Shown: one piece after another, positions 33,170-41,743 of the stretch | Layout of the letters: the number at the start of each line of letters is the position of its first letter | Numbering within the stretch: the first letter of the stretch is position 1 | NCBI GenBank assembly: GCA_900541465.1 | Contig: UQJY01000013.1 | Location: 1-46,206 of the forward strand | Source: an uncultured Fusobacterium sp. | GTDB taxonomy: Bacteria; Fusobacteriota; Fusobacteriia; Fusobacteriales; Fusobacteriaceae | DNA: 46,206 nucleotides | Reading direction: 5' to 3' | The notes under the pieces: model-generated | Seen by the model: the letters and a program-made list of their open reading frames with translations, nothing else | Told to the model about the DNA's origin: nothing | Databases searched by the model: none | Position numbers and translations under genes: made by a program

Positions 33170-34249
33170 ATGAGAAAGTTTGTTAATATTTTTGTTTTCA
33201 TTGCAGAAAAGTTTATAGATATACTTATCTTTTTTGCAAAAATAATAATGGGAGTTCTTGGAATAATAAAAGCAAAACATCTGGGGCTTCTTCTGCTTAT
33301 TTCATTTTTGGGAATAATAGGTTTCGGAGCTGTAAATGTAACTTTAAGACCTTTCAGTGATGAAATAACAAATCTGGATAAATTTATAGATTATTATCAG
33401 GAAACTGACGAAGAAAACGGAGGATATTCTCTTCTTAGCAGCAACTATTACACTGCAAGTAAAATATATGACCTTGAAAATAAAAAAATTCTTGGAAGTA
33501 TTGAAGAAAGCGGAGTAATTCTTAAAAAGCCTGAAAGAATTCATTATAAAGTTGTTTCCGGAGATACACTTTCTGGTATTTCAAGTAAATTTAACCAAAA
33601 AATAGCAATCATAAAAACAAACAACCCCGACCTTACAGCAAATATAAGAGTCGGACAGGTAATAGATATTGCTTCAATAAACGGAATATTTTATAAAGTA
33701 AAAAGCGGTGACACTCTTTATAAAATTGCATACAAATATAAAGTTAATGTAGAAGACATCAGAAGTTACAATGAACTTGAAAGTGATGAACTTTCTATCG
33801 GACAGGAAATTTTCTTAAAAGACCCTGATATTGAAATTGTAACTGAAATGGCACCTCTTGGAAGCGGATTTAAAATGCCTGTAACTTATACAGGAGTTTC
33901 AAGTCCTTATGGAAACAGATTCCACCCTGTGCTTAAAAGATATATTTCCCATGCCGGAGTTGACTTAAGAGCAAAATATATTCCTGTTTATGCTTCAAGA
34001 GGAGGAACTGTAACCTTTGCCGGGACTCAAAGCGGATATGGAAAAATTGTAAAAATTTCCCATGTTAACGGCTATGAAACAAGATATGCCCACCTTAACA
34101 AAATCTATGTAAAAAAAGGGCAGAGAGTTAAACAGGGAGATAATATAGGACAAAGCGGAATGACAGGAAGAGTAACAGGTCCTCATCTTCACTTTGAAAT
34201 AAGAAGAAATGGAAAAACATTAAATCCAATGAAAGTGTTGGACAGATAA
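33170..34249 (+). CDS. LysM and M23 peptidoglycan endopeptidase
   Basis: An envelope hydrolase or remodelling factor. It has an N-terminal membrane anchor (hydrophobic stretches at about 5-28 and 37-55), two LysM peptidoglycan-binding repeats (YKVVSGDTLSGISSKF and YKVKSGDTLYKIAYKY, about 124-215) and a C-terminal M23 domain. Unlike the EnvC-like protein in this window, the zinc ligands are all present: H in SHAGVDL with its D, and HLHFE. It should cut peptide bridges of peptidoglycan. The gene follows rho by 5 nt, and a strong terminator ends the operon at 34261-34299. Confidence 0.92.
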   Translation: MRKFVNIFVFIAEKFIDILIFFAKIIMGVLGIIKAKHLGLLLLISFLGIIGFGAVNVTLRPFSDEITNLDKFIDYYQETDEENGGYSLLSSNYYTASKIYDLENKKILGSIEESGVILKKPERIHYKVVSGDTLSGISSKFNQKIAIIKTNNPDLTANIRVGQVIDIASINGIFYKVKSGDTLYKIAYKYKVNVEDIRSYNELESDELSIGQEIFLKDPDIEIVTEMAPLGSGFKMPVTYTGVSSPYGNRFHPVLKRYISHAGVDLRAKYIPVYASRGGTVTFAGTQSGYGKIVKISHVNGYETRYAHLNKIYVKKGQRVKQGDNIGQSGMTGRVTGPHLHFEIRRNGKTLNPMKVLDR

Positions 34250-34260
34250 TTTTGAAAATT

Positions 34261-34299
34261 GAGAAATAAAAGTTTTACAGCTTTTATTTCTCTTTTGTT
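34261..34299 (+). terminator. Terminator of the miaB-rho-M23 operon
   Basis: GAGAAATAAAAG (34261-34272) and CTTTTATTTCTC (34281-34292) form twelve perfect pairs around an 8-base loop, followed by TTTTGTT. Confidence 0.88.
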
Positions 34300-34330
34300 A
34301 AAATTATAAAAATATATTTGGGAGAGAAAA

Positions 34331-35359
34331 ATGGGTATTAAAGAATTTTTGAGAAAAAAAGATGTGGTAATAAGCACTGAAAGATATTTAATAGGGGCTT
34401 TAAGCAATATGGCAATGGGGCTTTTTGCCTCTCTTCTTGTAGGGACAATTTTAAAAAGTGTGGGAGGAAAGTTTCATATAGCATATCTTACAGATACTGT
34501 TGCTCCTATGGCTATGAGTATGACCGGTTCTGCAATAGGAGTTGCAATAGCAATGGCTCTTAAAGCACCGCCTCTTGTTTTATTTGCTGCAACAATAACA
34601 GGAGCTTCTGGAAATGCTGCCGGAGGACCTGTCGGTGCATTAATTGCAACTGTTGTTGGAGTTGAAATAGGAAAAATAATTTCTAAAGAGACAAAGATTG
34701 ACATTATTCTTACTCCTACTCTTACAATTATAACAGGAATGCTTGCAGGGGGACTTGTTGGTCCGAGCATTGCAAAAATAATGTGGGCATTTGGAGAACT
34801 TGTTATGCATGCAACAGAAATGCAGCCTTTCTATATGGGAATTATTGTTTCTGTTGTAGTTGGTGTTGTACTTACTCTTCCAATAAGCAGTGCTGCACTT
34901 TGTATGATGCTTGGTTTAAGCGGACTTGCTGCCGGAGCTGCAACTGTCGGGTGCTGCTGTCAGATGGTTGGTTTTGCTGTAATGAGTTTTAAAGAAAACG
35001 GCTGGGGAGGGCTTTTTGCTCAAGGAATCGGGACATCAATGCTTCAGATGGGGAATATTGTAAAAAATCCAAAAATCTGGATTCCGCCTACACTTGCTTC
35101 TGCTATTTTAGGCCCTCTTGCTACAATGTTCTTTAAAATTGAAAACAGCCCTATAGGAGCGGGAATGGGTTCCTGCGGATTTGTAGGTCAGATTGCTACA
35201 ATCTCTACAATGGGAGAAAAAGGGACAAGCGGTGTATCAGTTTACACAGCAATAATTCTTCTTCATTTTATTCTTCCTGCTGTAGTCACTCTTATCATTG
35301 CAGGATTTATGAGAAAAAAAGGTTACATTAAAGATGGAGATTTAAAATTAAACTTGTAA
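34331..35359 (+). CDS. PTS-type sugar transporter subunit IIC, PTS_EIIC_2 family
   Basis: A 342-residue membrane protein with about nine hydrophobic segments. The Gly/Ala-rich helices and the stretches ITGASGNAAGGPVGALIATVVG (in parts, about 93-114) and AGAATVGCCCQMVGF (about 195-210) fit the EIIC_2 family, whose members stand alone, without fused IIA or IIB domains. The sugar is unknown, and it is uncertain that these proteins work with the PTS. GGGAGAG precedes the ATG. No IIA or IIB gene lies beside it; the IIA gene at 45604-46047 is far away and reads the other way. ispG follows after 70 nt. Confidence 0.75.
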   Translation: MGIKEFLRKKDVVISTERYLIGALSNMAMGLFASLLVGTILKSVGGKFHIAYLTDTVAPMAMSMTGSAIGVAIAMALKAPPLVLFAATITGASGNAAGGPVGALIATVVGVEIGKIISKETKIDIILTPTLTIITGMLAGGLVGPSIAKIMWAFGELVMHATEMQPFYMGIIVSVVVGVVLTLPISSAALCMMLGLSGLAAGAATVGCCCQMVGFAVMSFKENGWGGLFAQGIGTSMLQMGNIVKNPKIWIPPTLASAILGPLATMFFKIENSPIGAGMGSCGFVGQIATISTMGEKGTSGVSVYTAIILLHFILPAVVTLIIAGFMRKKGYIKDGDLKLNL

Positions 35360-35430
35360 AATAAAAAAGGAAAATTGAAATTTTTTAAGAAAATATATCT
35401 ATAAGAAAAAATATTGGAGAATAGATTATT

Positions 35431-36477
35431 ATGATAAGAAGAAAAAGCAGAGAAATTAAAATTGGAAATTTATATATGGGAGGAAATAATCCTGTAGTCA
35501 TTCAATCTATGACAAATACTTTCACAAAAGATGCAGATGCTACAATAAAACAAATTCTGGAACTTGAAAAAGAGGGATGTCAGCTTGTAAGAGTTACTGT
35601 AAATAATGAAGAAGCAGCTGAAGCAATAAAAGAAATTAAAAAAGGAATACATATCCCCCTTGTTGCTGATATTCATTTTGATTACAAACTTGCAATAAAA
35701 GCTATTGAAAATGGTATTGATAAACTTAGAATAAATCCAGGAAATATTGGTGATGATGAAAAGGTAAAACTTGTTGTAGAAAAAGCAAAAGAATATAATG
35801 TGCCGATAAGAATAGGAGTAAATTCCGGTTCAATAGAAAAGAAAATTCTTGAAAAATACGGCAAGCCGACTGCTGACGGAATGGTTGAAAGTGCTATGTA
35901 TCATGTTGGTCTTCTTGAAAAATTTGATTTTTACAATATAGTAATTTCTATAAAAGCAAGCAATGTACAGATGATGATTGAAGCCTACAGAAAAATTGCC
36001 GCTCTTGTAGATTACCCTCTTCATCTTGGAGTTACTGAAGCGGGAACAGCTTTTCAGGGAACTGTAAAATCAGCAATTGGAATAGGCTCTCTTCTTGCTG
36101 ACGGAATAGGGGATACTATAAGAGTTTCTCTTACTGAAAATCCTGTTGAAGAAATAAAAGTTGCAAAAGAAATTTTAAAAGTTTTAGGAATGAGACAGGG
36201 AGTTGAAATTATTTCATGCCCGACTTGCGGAAGAACTGAAATAGATTTAATAAGTCTTGCTAAAAAAGTAGAAAAAGAATTTGGAAATATGGAAAGAAAT
36301 ATAAAAATTGCTGTTATGGGCTGCATCGTAAACGGTCCCGGAGAAGCAAAAGAAGCTGACTACGGAGTTGCAGGAGGAAAAGGTGTAGGTCTTCTTTTCA
36401 AAAAAGGAGAAATAATTAAAAAGGTGAAAGAGGAAGATATAATTTCTGAATTAAGAGCTATGATAGAGGGGGAATAA
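35431..36477 (+). CDS. ispG: 4-hydroxy-3-methylbut-2-enyl diphosphate synthase
   Basis: The penultimate enzyme of the MEP isoprenoid pathway. It reduces methylerythritol cyclodiphosphate with a [4Fe-4S] cluster. The cluster ligands are C263 and C266 (SCPTCGR) and C298 (GCIVNGPGE), with E305 as the fourth ligand. The N-terminal TIM barrel has [14 protein letters not shown] and [13 protein letters not shown]. The length of 348 residues fits the bacterial short form. Downstream, a lipoprotein gene starts 2 nt after the stop and is probably co-expressed. Confidence 0.97.
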   Translation: MIRRKSREIKIGNLYMGGNNPVVIQSMTNTFTKDADATIKQILELEKEGCQLVRVTVNNEEAAEAIKEIKKGIHIPLVADIHFDYKLAIKAIENGIDKLRINPGNIGDDEKVKLVVEKAKEYNVPIRIGVNSGSIEKKILEKYGKPTADGMVESAMYHVGLLEKFDFYNIVISIKASNVQMMIEAYRKIAALVDYPLHLGVTEAGTAFQGTVKSAIGIGSLLADGIGDTIRVSLTENPVEEIKVAKEILKVLGMRQGVEIISCPTCGRTEIDLISLAKKVEKEFGNMERNIKIAVMGCIVNGPGEAKEADYGVAGGKGVGLLFKKGEIIKKVKEEDIISELRAMIEGE

Positions 36478-36479
36478 TT

Positions 36480-36917
36480 ATGAAAAAATTTAAGTATCTA
36501 TTCTGTATTCTTATATCACTGTTTTTTATCGGCTGTACAGCTTTAGACTCACTTCTTCCAAAAACATCAACAGAAGAAATAAGTCTTGTAAACACAGGTA
36601 AAGACAGACATCTTTTTATGGTAAATTATGACAAACAGTATGTAAAAAATATTTATCTTGCAAATGTAAAAATAGAACCTGGAGTTCCTTATTATGTTTC
36701 TCCCGGAAAATATTGGTTTAGATATGACAATATTGAAAAATATAGAATTTCTGTAATGATGTCTGGTTCAAGAGGAACAGATGATGATGAATTTGATCCT
36801 CCAGAAGACAGAAGCTATCAATTTGTAAAAAGAATTACAATGGACGAAGATAAAGTTATAAATATTGAAGGAAGAAGATGTAAACTTAACTTCCAGATTG
36901 GAAGAGGATTTAAATAA
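36480..36917 (+). CDS. Putative lipoprotein of unknown function
   Basis: A 145-residue exported protein. A signal peptide of about 18 residues ends in the lipobox FIGC, so Cys19 should carry the lipid. The mature part is mostly beta, with LVNTGKDRHLFMVNYD, a YYVSPGKYWFRYD segment and an acidic stretch DDDEFDPPED. No family is recognised. It begins 2 nt after the ispG stop. The next gene group (ECF sigma) starts 126 nt on with its own promoter. Confidence 0.75.
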   Translation: MKKFKYLFCILISLFFIGCTALDSLLPKTSTEEISLVNTGKDRHLFMVNYDKQYVKNIYLANVKIEPGVPYYVSPGKYWFRYDNIEKYRISVMMSGSRGTDDDEFDPPEDRSYQFVKRITMDEDKVINIEGRRCKLNFQIGRGFK

Positions 36918-36951
36918 AATATAAAAATTTTAAATATTTTAAAAAATTTTT

Positions 36952-36979
36952 GAACTTTTTTGAAGATTTTAAGGTCAAA
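36952..36979 (+). promoter_or_regulatory. Sigma-E-like promoter of the ECF sigma operon
   Basis: TGAACTT (GAACTT at 36952-36957), a 17-bp spacer and TCAAA (36975-36979). This is the arrangement of Escherichia coli sigma-E promoters (GGAACTT, 16 to 17, TCAAA). It lies 64 nt upstream of an ECF sigma-factor gene, which suggests autoregulation. Confidence 0.6.
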
Positions 36980-37043
36980 TAAAGTGTAAAAATAATATGA
37001 GTGAAATGTATTTTTTATAAAATGACTATATAAAGGGGAAATT

Positions 37044-37493
37044 ATGGATTTTGATGAAATCTACGACGAGTATTTCGACAGAGTATATTACAAAATCCTC
37101 AGTTCAGTAAAAAATCCAGAAGATGCAGAAGATATTGCTCAAGAAGTATTTATAAGTGTTTATAAAAATCTTCATAAATTTCGGGCAGACAGCAAAATAT
37201 ATACTTGGATATATAGAATTGCTATTAACAAAACTTATGATTTCTTTAGGAAAAAGAAAATTGACTTGGAATTGAATGAGGAAATTTTAAACATAGCCGA
37301 CAACGAAGATATTGGCGGAAGTATGATTGTTGAGGAAAATTTAAAAAAACTCAGCAAAGAAGAAAGAGAAATAGTCGTACTAAAAGATGTTTACGGTTAC
37401 AAATTAAGAGAAATTTCTAAAATGAAAGACAGAAATATATCAACGATAAAATCGATATATTACAAAGCATTGAAAAACTTGGAGGAGGATTAG
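37044..37493 (+). CDS. rpoE: ECF (sigma-70 family) RNA polymerase sigma factor
   Basis: A 149-residue sigma factor with regions 2 and 4 only. Region 2 has YYKILSSVKNPEDAEDIAQEVFI and KIYTWIYRIAINKTYDFFRKKK in pieces (about 16-75); region 4 has LSKEEREIVVLKDVYGYKLREISK (about 108-131) and a final helix for -35 recognition. The promoter at 36952-36979 resembles sigma-E promoters, so it probably drives its own operon in response to envelope stress. Two exported or membrane proteins follow at 2 and 13 nt: one with a single membrane helix that is the likely anti-sigma factor, and one secreted. An ECF sigma-E stress regulon has been described in Fusobacterium nucleatum; whether this is the orthologue was not tested. 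Confidence 0.9.
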   Translation: MDFDEIYDEYFDRVYYKILSSVKNPEDAEDIAQEVFISVYKNLHKFRADSKIYTWIYRIAINKTYDFFRKKKIDLELNEEILNIADNEDIGGSMIVEENLKKLSKEEREIVVLKDVYGYKLREISKMKDRNISTIKSIYYKALKNLEED

Positions 37494-37495
37494 GC

Positions 37496-37813
37496 ATGTC
37501 ACCGAAAGAAAGAGTCAGAGTAAATATATATAAAACGTTGTTAGAGGAAGAAAAAAGAAAGAACAAAAGAAAATCTTACTTATCTGTATCTGTTTTTGTA
37601 ATAGGTATTTTTGCAGGTTCTATATATAATTTTGTTCCTACAGCGACTGTACAAGATTTTGATCAAGTTAAAAATATTGCTGTTGAGACAGGGGAAAAAG
37701 GATTTAAAAACAGCATGGAAGCTATAGATAACTTTTTCAGCAAAAACTCCATTGAGCAGGAAAAAGAAGAGATAAAAACAGACGAATACTTCGTAATGAA
37801 TATGCAGGTATAA
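37496..37813 (+). CDS. Single-pass membrane protein, probable anti-sigma factor
   Basis: A 105-residue protein with a basic cytoplasmic N-terminus of about 28 residues (SPKERVRVNIYKTLLEEEKRK in part), one membrane helix (LSVSVFVIGIFAGSIYNFV, about 29-47) and an acidic extracytoplasmic tail. GAGGAGG lies before the ATG and overlaps the end of the sigma gene. Anti-sigma factors typically follow their sigma gene and have this topology, though the short N-terminus shows no ZAS zinc motif (HxxxCxxC). The call is contextual. Confidence 0.55.
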   Translation: MSPKERVRVNIYKTLLEEEKRKNKRKSYLSVSVFVIGIFAGSIYNFVPTATVQDFDQVKNIAVETGEKGFKNSMEAIDNFFSKNSIEQEKEEIKTDEYFVMNMQV

Positions 37814-37826
37814 TGGAGGAAAACAC

Positions 37827-38279
37827 ATGAAAAAAATATACACTATTATTTGCGGATTACTTTTAGGAAGTGCTGTTATGGCAAATGATACTGAAAGTTT
37901 AGGAATTATAACCGATAAAGATTTTGCTCAGGTCGGAGTTCCAAAAGAAAATGTAATAAAAGCCAAAGAGATTATCAAAAATTCTAAAAATAGATATGAT
38001 TATCTTATTTTAGACAGAAGAAGCAAAGAGCTTGAAATAAATAAATGTATACTTGAAGGTGTTGAAAAAAATTGGTCTCAGATTGAAGAACTTACTGATC
38101 AGATTGGTAAAATAGAAGCTGATATTCTTAAAGAAAGAATAAAGTCACAATATGAAGCCCAAAAATACATCAATCAAGAGCAATATTTAAGAGCCAGAGA
38201 AATTGCAATCAAAAGAATTGAAAGTGCAAGAGAAAATAATAAAAACGGTAACATAAAAGCAAATCCAGCCAAAAAATAA
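37827..38279 (+). CDS. Secreted helical protein, third gene of the ECF operon
   Basis: A 150-residue protein with a clear signal peptide (KKIYTIICGLLLGSAVMAN, cleaved about 19). The mature part is helical and charged, with long Lys/Glu-rich heptad stretches (ILDRRSKELEINKCILEGVEKNW in part). Its size, location and helical character recall periplasmic stress sensors such as Spy, CpxP or CnrR, but no LTxxQ motif is present. It may modulate the anti-sigma protein. TGGAGGA precedes the ATG. Confidence 0.6.
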   Translation: MKKIYTIICGLLLGSAVMANDTESLGIITDKDFAQVGVPKENVIKAKEIIKNSKNRYDYLILDRRSKELEINKCILEGVEKNWSQIEELTDQIGKIEADILKERIKSQYEAQKYINQEQYLRAREIAIKRIESARENNKNGNIKANPAKK

Positions 38280-38292
38280 TTTTAGAAATTTA

Positions 38293-38336
38293 AAAAGGAC
38301 TCAGCAAGTTAATTAATTTGCTAAGTCCTTTTCTTA
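38293..38336. terminator. Bidirectional terminator between the ECF operon and the desulfhydrase gene
   Basis: AAAAGGACT-C-AGCAA and TTGCT-A-AGTCCTTTT form a 14-bp stem with one mismatch around 38293-38332. T-rich tracts on both sides suit the two convergent genes. Confidence 0.85.
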
Positions 38337-38351
38337 TTTACAAATTAAAAT

Positions 38352-39335
38352 TTAAAATCCAAATTGGTCTCTTTTTGAAAATAATCCAAAAAGTCCTCCT
38401 GTATGAATAAATAAAATATTTTTAGAATCTTTAAAAGTTCCTTTTTTAATTTCTGTATACAATCCTCTCATAGCTTTTCCTGTGTAAACAGGGTCTAAAA
38501 TTATTCCTTCAGCCTCTGCAAAGTCACAGATAAAATCAAGCTCTTCAGTTCTGCTTACTGCATAACCGTCTCCAACATAGCCGTCAATTATACACATATC
38601 ATCTTTAGAAATTTCAAATTCAGTATCTGGAATATAGGTTTTAACTTCTTTAAGGGTTTCTGATACTCTCTCTTTAAAATATTCTGCTGTATCACAGACA
38701 TTTATTCCTACAATTTTCTTACCGCTGTTTGTAAGTTTATTTCCAAGATAAAGCCCTGCAAAAGTTCCACCTGAACCTACAGCAGTTACAATTGTATCAA
38801 AAACTATTCCATGTTCTTTTTCCTGTTCCAATATTTCTTTAAAACATGCTAAATATCCAAAAGTTCCTACTCCGTTTGAAGCTCCTTCAGGAATTATATA
38901 CCCTTTTCTTCCTTTTGCTTCAAGCTCTTTTAAAATATTTTCCATTATTTCCTGACGTCTTTCCCTGTAATCTTCACTGGAAATAATTCTCACATCAGCT
39001 CCCATTATTTTATCTATAAGATAATTTCCTTCAAGCTCCGGTTTCTCGTCAGACCTTAAAACCAAAACAGATTTAAGCCCTAACTTTATCCCTGCTGCTG
39101 CAGTTGCTCTTGCATGGTTTGACTGAATTCCCCCGCAGGTTATAAGAGTATCACAGTCATTATTTATAGCTTCATTTATAGAATATTCCAATTTTCTTAT
39201 TTTATTTCCAGAAAACTCTGTTCCTGTCTGATCATCTCTTTTTATATAAACATGTTCTTTAACTATTGTAGAAAATTTTTCTAATCTTTCTATCCTTGTG
39301 GGAAAATTTCCTAGTCTTAATTTTTTTGCTATCAT
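38352..39335 (-). CDS. dcyD: D-cysteine desulfhydrase
   Basis: A pyridoxal phosphate enzyme of the ACC deaminase/D-cysteine desulfhydrase family. It degrades D-cysteine to pyruvate, sulfide and ammonia. The PLP lysine is K45 in SGNKIRKLE, the phosphate-binding glycine loop reads AVGSGGTFAGL (about 187-197), and TCGGIQSNHARATAAA (66-81) and PEGASNGVG are family landmarks. The length of 327 residues is normal. ACC deaminases share this fold, and the substrate cannot be told by eye. Sulfide production from cysteine is a known fusobacterial trait. The ZupT gene lies 21 nt upstream, in the same direction. Confidence 0.87.
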   Translation of the reverse strand: MIAKKLRLGNFPTRIERLEKFSTIVKEHVYIKRDDQTGTEFSGNKIRKLEYSINEAINNDCDTLITCGGIQSNHARATAAAGIKLGLKSVLVLRSDEKPELEGNYLIDKIMGADVRIISSEDYRERRQEIMENILKELEAKGRKGYIIPEGASNGVGTFGYLACFKEILEQEKEHGIVFDTIVTAVGSGGTFAGLYLGNKLTNSGKKIVGINVCDTAEYFKERVSETLKEVKTYIPDTEFEISKDDMCIIDGYVGDGYAVSRTEELDFICDFAEAEGIILDPVYTGKAMRGLYTEIKKGTFKDSKNILFIHTGGLFGLFSKRDQFGF

Positions 39336-39356
39336 TTCTATTTACCTCCAAAATTT

Positions 39357-40145
39357 TTAAATAAGGATAAGGCTAACTGCCATAACAGCCATTCCAAAAA
39401 TCATACTGTAAGTTGCTGTATGATGTTTTCCATTTTTTTGTGCAGAAGGAAGAAGTTCATCAAGAGCTATATAAACCATTATCCCAGAAACTGCTGCTAA
39501 AAGTACTCCAAAAATTGTTTCATCAAGATAATTTTTAAGAAGAATATAGCCTATAACAGCTCCCAGAGGTTCTGAAAGACCTGAAAGAACTGCAAAACCA
39601 AAAGCCTTTTTTCTATTTCCTGTTGCATAATATATTGGAGCTGAAACAGCTATTCCAACAGCTATATTATGTATTCCTATAGCTGCAGCAACAGATACTC
39701 CCAAAGCAGTATTTTTTAAAACAGAAGCAAAAATTGCCATTCCCTCCGGAAAATTATGAACAGCTATTGCAAGAGCAGTCATAACTCCCATTCTGTAAAG
39801 AGAATTTTTATTGCATGAATGACAGCAGTCATCATGTTCTTCCTCTTTATTTTCCAGACAAAACTTCTCTGTAAAAACCATAAAAATCATTCCCATAAAA
39901 AATGAACCAACCGCAAATAAAATTCCTTTTTCCTCTCCAAAAATTTCAGCAAGAGTCTCTTTTGCTTCCGGAAGAATTTCCACAAATGAAGTGTATATCA
40001 TAACACCGCATGCAAATCCTAAAGAAGCTGCAAGAAAATTATTATTTCCTTTCTTTCCTGTAAAAGATAAAAGGCTTCCTATTCCCATTGCAAGCCCTGC
40101 TGCTAAAGTAAGCAAAAATGCTGTAAAAATATTTCCTGCTTCCAT
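39357..40145 (-). CDS. zupT: ZIP-family metal transporter ZupT
   Basis: An inner-membrane importer of zinc and other divalent cations. About eight membrane helices are visible in 262 residues. The signature metal-binding helices HNFPEGMA (about 142-149) and HNIAVGIAVS (about 172-181) are intact. A cytoplasmic loop carries EEEHDDCCHSC, a likely metal-binding stretch. The start is ATG 40145, with GAGG 8 nt upstream; an ATG two codons earlier lies only 2 nt from that site. TATAAT lies upstream on the minus strand, near 40180, without a clear -35. It may be co-transcribed with dcyD. Confidence 0.88.
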   Translation of the reverse strand: MEAGNIFTAFLLTLAAGLAMGIGSLLSFTGKKGNNNFLAASLGFACGVMIYTSFVEILPEAKETLAEIFGEEKGILFAVGSFFMGMIFMVFTEKFCLENKEEEHDDCCHSCNKNSLYRMGVMTALAIAVHNFPEGMAIFASVLKNTALGVSVAAAIGIHNIAVGIAVSAPIYYATGNRKKAFGFAVLSGLSEPLGAVIGYILLKNYLDETIFGVLLAAVSGIMVYIALDELLPSAQKNGKHHTATYSMIFGMAVMAVSLILI

Positions 40146-40227
40146 GTTCATTTCCTCTTTTCTTATAATTTTGTTCCTTGGGTATTATATCACAATTTTC
40201 AAATTTTTGAACAAAATTTTCTGACTA

Positions 40228-40281
40228 AAAAAATAAAGAAATCAAAAGAGACTGATTTCTATAGTTTTACAGCTGTCTCTT
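40228..40281 (-). terminator. Probable terminator of the DUF2147 gene
   Basis: AAGAGAC (40246-40252) pairs with GTCTCTT (40275-40281). On the minus strand TTGATTTCTTTATTTTTT follows. The loop is long, so the call is moderate. Confidence 0.5.
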
Positions 40282-40292
40282 AAAAAAATTAA

Positions 40293-40751
40293 TTATTCAT
40301 ATCTTGTCCAAATTTGTTTTTTACCTATCAGACCTTTTTTATCAATAGAACCTTTTACTAAAAGTTTTCCATCTTTTTGAAGCTTCATATAACTGTTATA
40401 TGTTTTTCCGTTAGTTGGATTATAAATTTTCCCATCTTCAAATTTATCTTCTTTCTCAGAATATGAAAATCCGCTTACAAAATCTATTCCTCTTAATGTA
40501 CGATGTTTTAAATTTTCATCTGGATTTTCTAAATCCATTTTTTCTTTTCCTGTAAATTCTCCCTCAGTATATACAGGCATTGTAAGTTCTATTATTTTTC
40601 CATTATATTTTTTATCAGCTGTTTCATAAATTTCAACTATTATTTGATTTCCATTTTCTGCTTTTTCTGTAATCCATTTTCCAACCACTTCTTCAGCTTT
40701 TCCAAATGCCATACTTGAAATAATTGTAAATAATAATATTATTTTTTTCAT
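40293..40751 (-). CDS. Exported DUF2147-family protein
   Basis: A 152-residue secreted protein. The signal peptide (KKIILLFTIISSMAFGKA, cleaved about 18) is followed by a beta-barrel-like domain beginning VVGKWITE and containing GFSYSEKEDKFEDGKIYNPTNGKTYN in part (about 94-119), the DUF2147 pattern. Function is unknown; members are small periplasmic proteins. GGGAGG is some 12 nt before the ATG and a TATAAT lies upstream. It appears monocistronic. Confidence 0.8.
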   Translation of the reverse strand: MKKIILLFTIISSMAFGKAEEVVGKWITEKAENGNQIIVEIYETADKKYNGKIIELTMPVYTEGEFTGKEKMDLENPDENLKHRTLRGIDFVSGFSYSEKEDKFEDGKIYNPTNGKTYNSYMKLQKDGKLLVKGSIDKKGLIGKKQIWTRYE

Positions 40752-40845
40752 AATTTTAATTTTCCTCCCAATTCAAAAATAAAATAACATATGTATTATA
40801 TCATAAATATATTTTTGATTACAGATATTTGATTTTTATTTTCAT

Positions 40846-40875
40846 CAAAAAAGAGACCGAAAATTTTCAGTCTCT
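40846..40875 (-). terminator. Terminator of the murE-kdsA operon
   Basis: AGAGAC (40852-40857) with GTCTCT (40870-40875) and an inner GAAAATTTTC. On the minus strand six T residues follow directly. Confidence 0.85.
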
Positions 40876-40885
40876 AATTTTTATA

Positions 40886-41728
40886 TTATAATCCTTTTGC
40901 AATATCGTCTAATTTAACTGCTGTTGTAAGAACTTTTTCAAGGTCGTCAAGATAAAGCATATTTGGTCCGTCACATGGTGCTGTATCTGGATTTGGATGA
41001 ACTTCTGCAAATATTGCATCAACACCTATTGAAAGAGCTGCTTTCATCAGAGGGAAAACATATTTTCTTTCTCCTCCTGAACAGCTTGAAAGTCCTCCAG
41101 GAATCTGAACTGAGTGAGTGGCATCAAATACAACAGGCACACCAAATTTTCTCATCTCTAAAAGCCCTCTCATATCCACAACAAAGTTATTATATCCAAA
41201 AATATTTCCTCTTTCACAAAGAAGAACTTTTTCATTTCCTATTTCCTGCATTTTTGTAACAACATTTTTCATATCCCATGGAGCAAGGAACTGACCTTTT
41301 TTTACATTTACCGGAAGTCCTGTTTTTCCAGCTGCAATTATAAGGTCTGTCTGTCTGCAAAGAAAAGCAGGAATTTGAAGCATATCTACAACTTCTGCAA
41401 CTTTTTCACACTGCCAAGGCTCATGCACATCTGTTATAACAGGAACTCCGACTTCTTCTTTGACTTTTTTTAAAATTCTTAATCCCTCTTCCATTCCTAC
41501 ACCTCTGAAAGAATGGATTGAAGATCTGTTTGCTTTGTCAAAAGAAGATTTAAAAATATAATTTATTCCTAATTTATCACAGATTTCTTTTATTTTTTTT
41601 GCAACTTCAATAGACATCTCTTCACTTTCAATGGCACAAGGTCCTGCAATAAGAGCAAATCTTTTATTTCCCCCTATTGTGAAATTTCCAACTTTTACCT
41701 CTCTTGTCATTTGTAAACTTTCTATCAT
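40886..41728 (-). CDS. kdsA: 3-deoxy-8-phosphooctulonate synthase (KDO-8-P synthase)
   Basis: Condenses arabinose 5-phosphate with phosphoenolpyruvate to make KDO-8-P, the precursor of the KDO sugar of LPS. Landmarks are [14 protein letters not shown] (23-36), [12 protein letters not shown] (59-70), [20 protein letters not shown] and [13 protein letters not shown]. The length of 280 residues is normal. The related DAHP synthase has different PEP-loop residues. GAGGAG lies 10 nt before the ATG. It follows murE by 15 nt, so peptidoglycan and LPS synthesis are coupled in one transcript. This gene is firm evidence for a Gram-negative envelope. Confidence 0.96.
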   Translation of the reverse strand: MIESLQMTREVKVGNFTIGGNKRFALIAGPCAIESEEMSIEVAKKIKEICDKLGINYIFKSSFDKANRSSIHSFRGVGMEEGLRILKKVKEEVGVPVITDVHEPWQCEKVAEVVDMLQIPAFLCRQTDLIIAAGKTGLPVNVKKGQFLAPWDMKNVVTKMQEIGNEKVLLCERGNIFGYNNFVVDMRGLLEMRKFGVPVVFDATHSVQIPGGLSSCSGGERKYVFPLMKAALSIGVDAIFAEVHPNPDTAPCDGPNMLYLDDLEKVLTTAVKLDDIAKGL

Positions 41729-41743
41729 ATTATTTTTCTCCTC

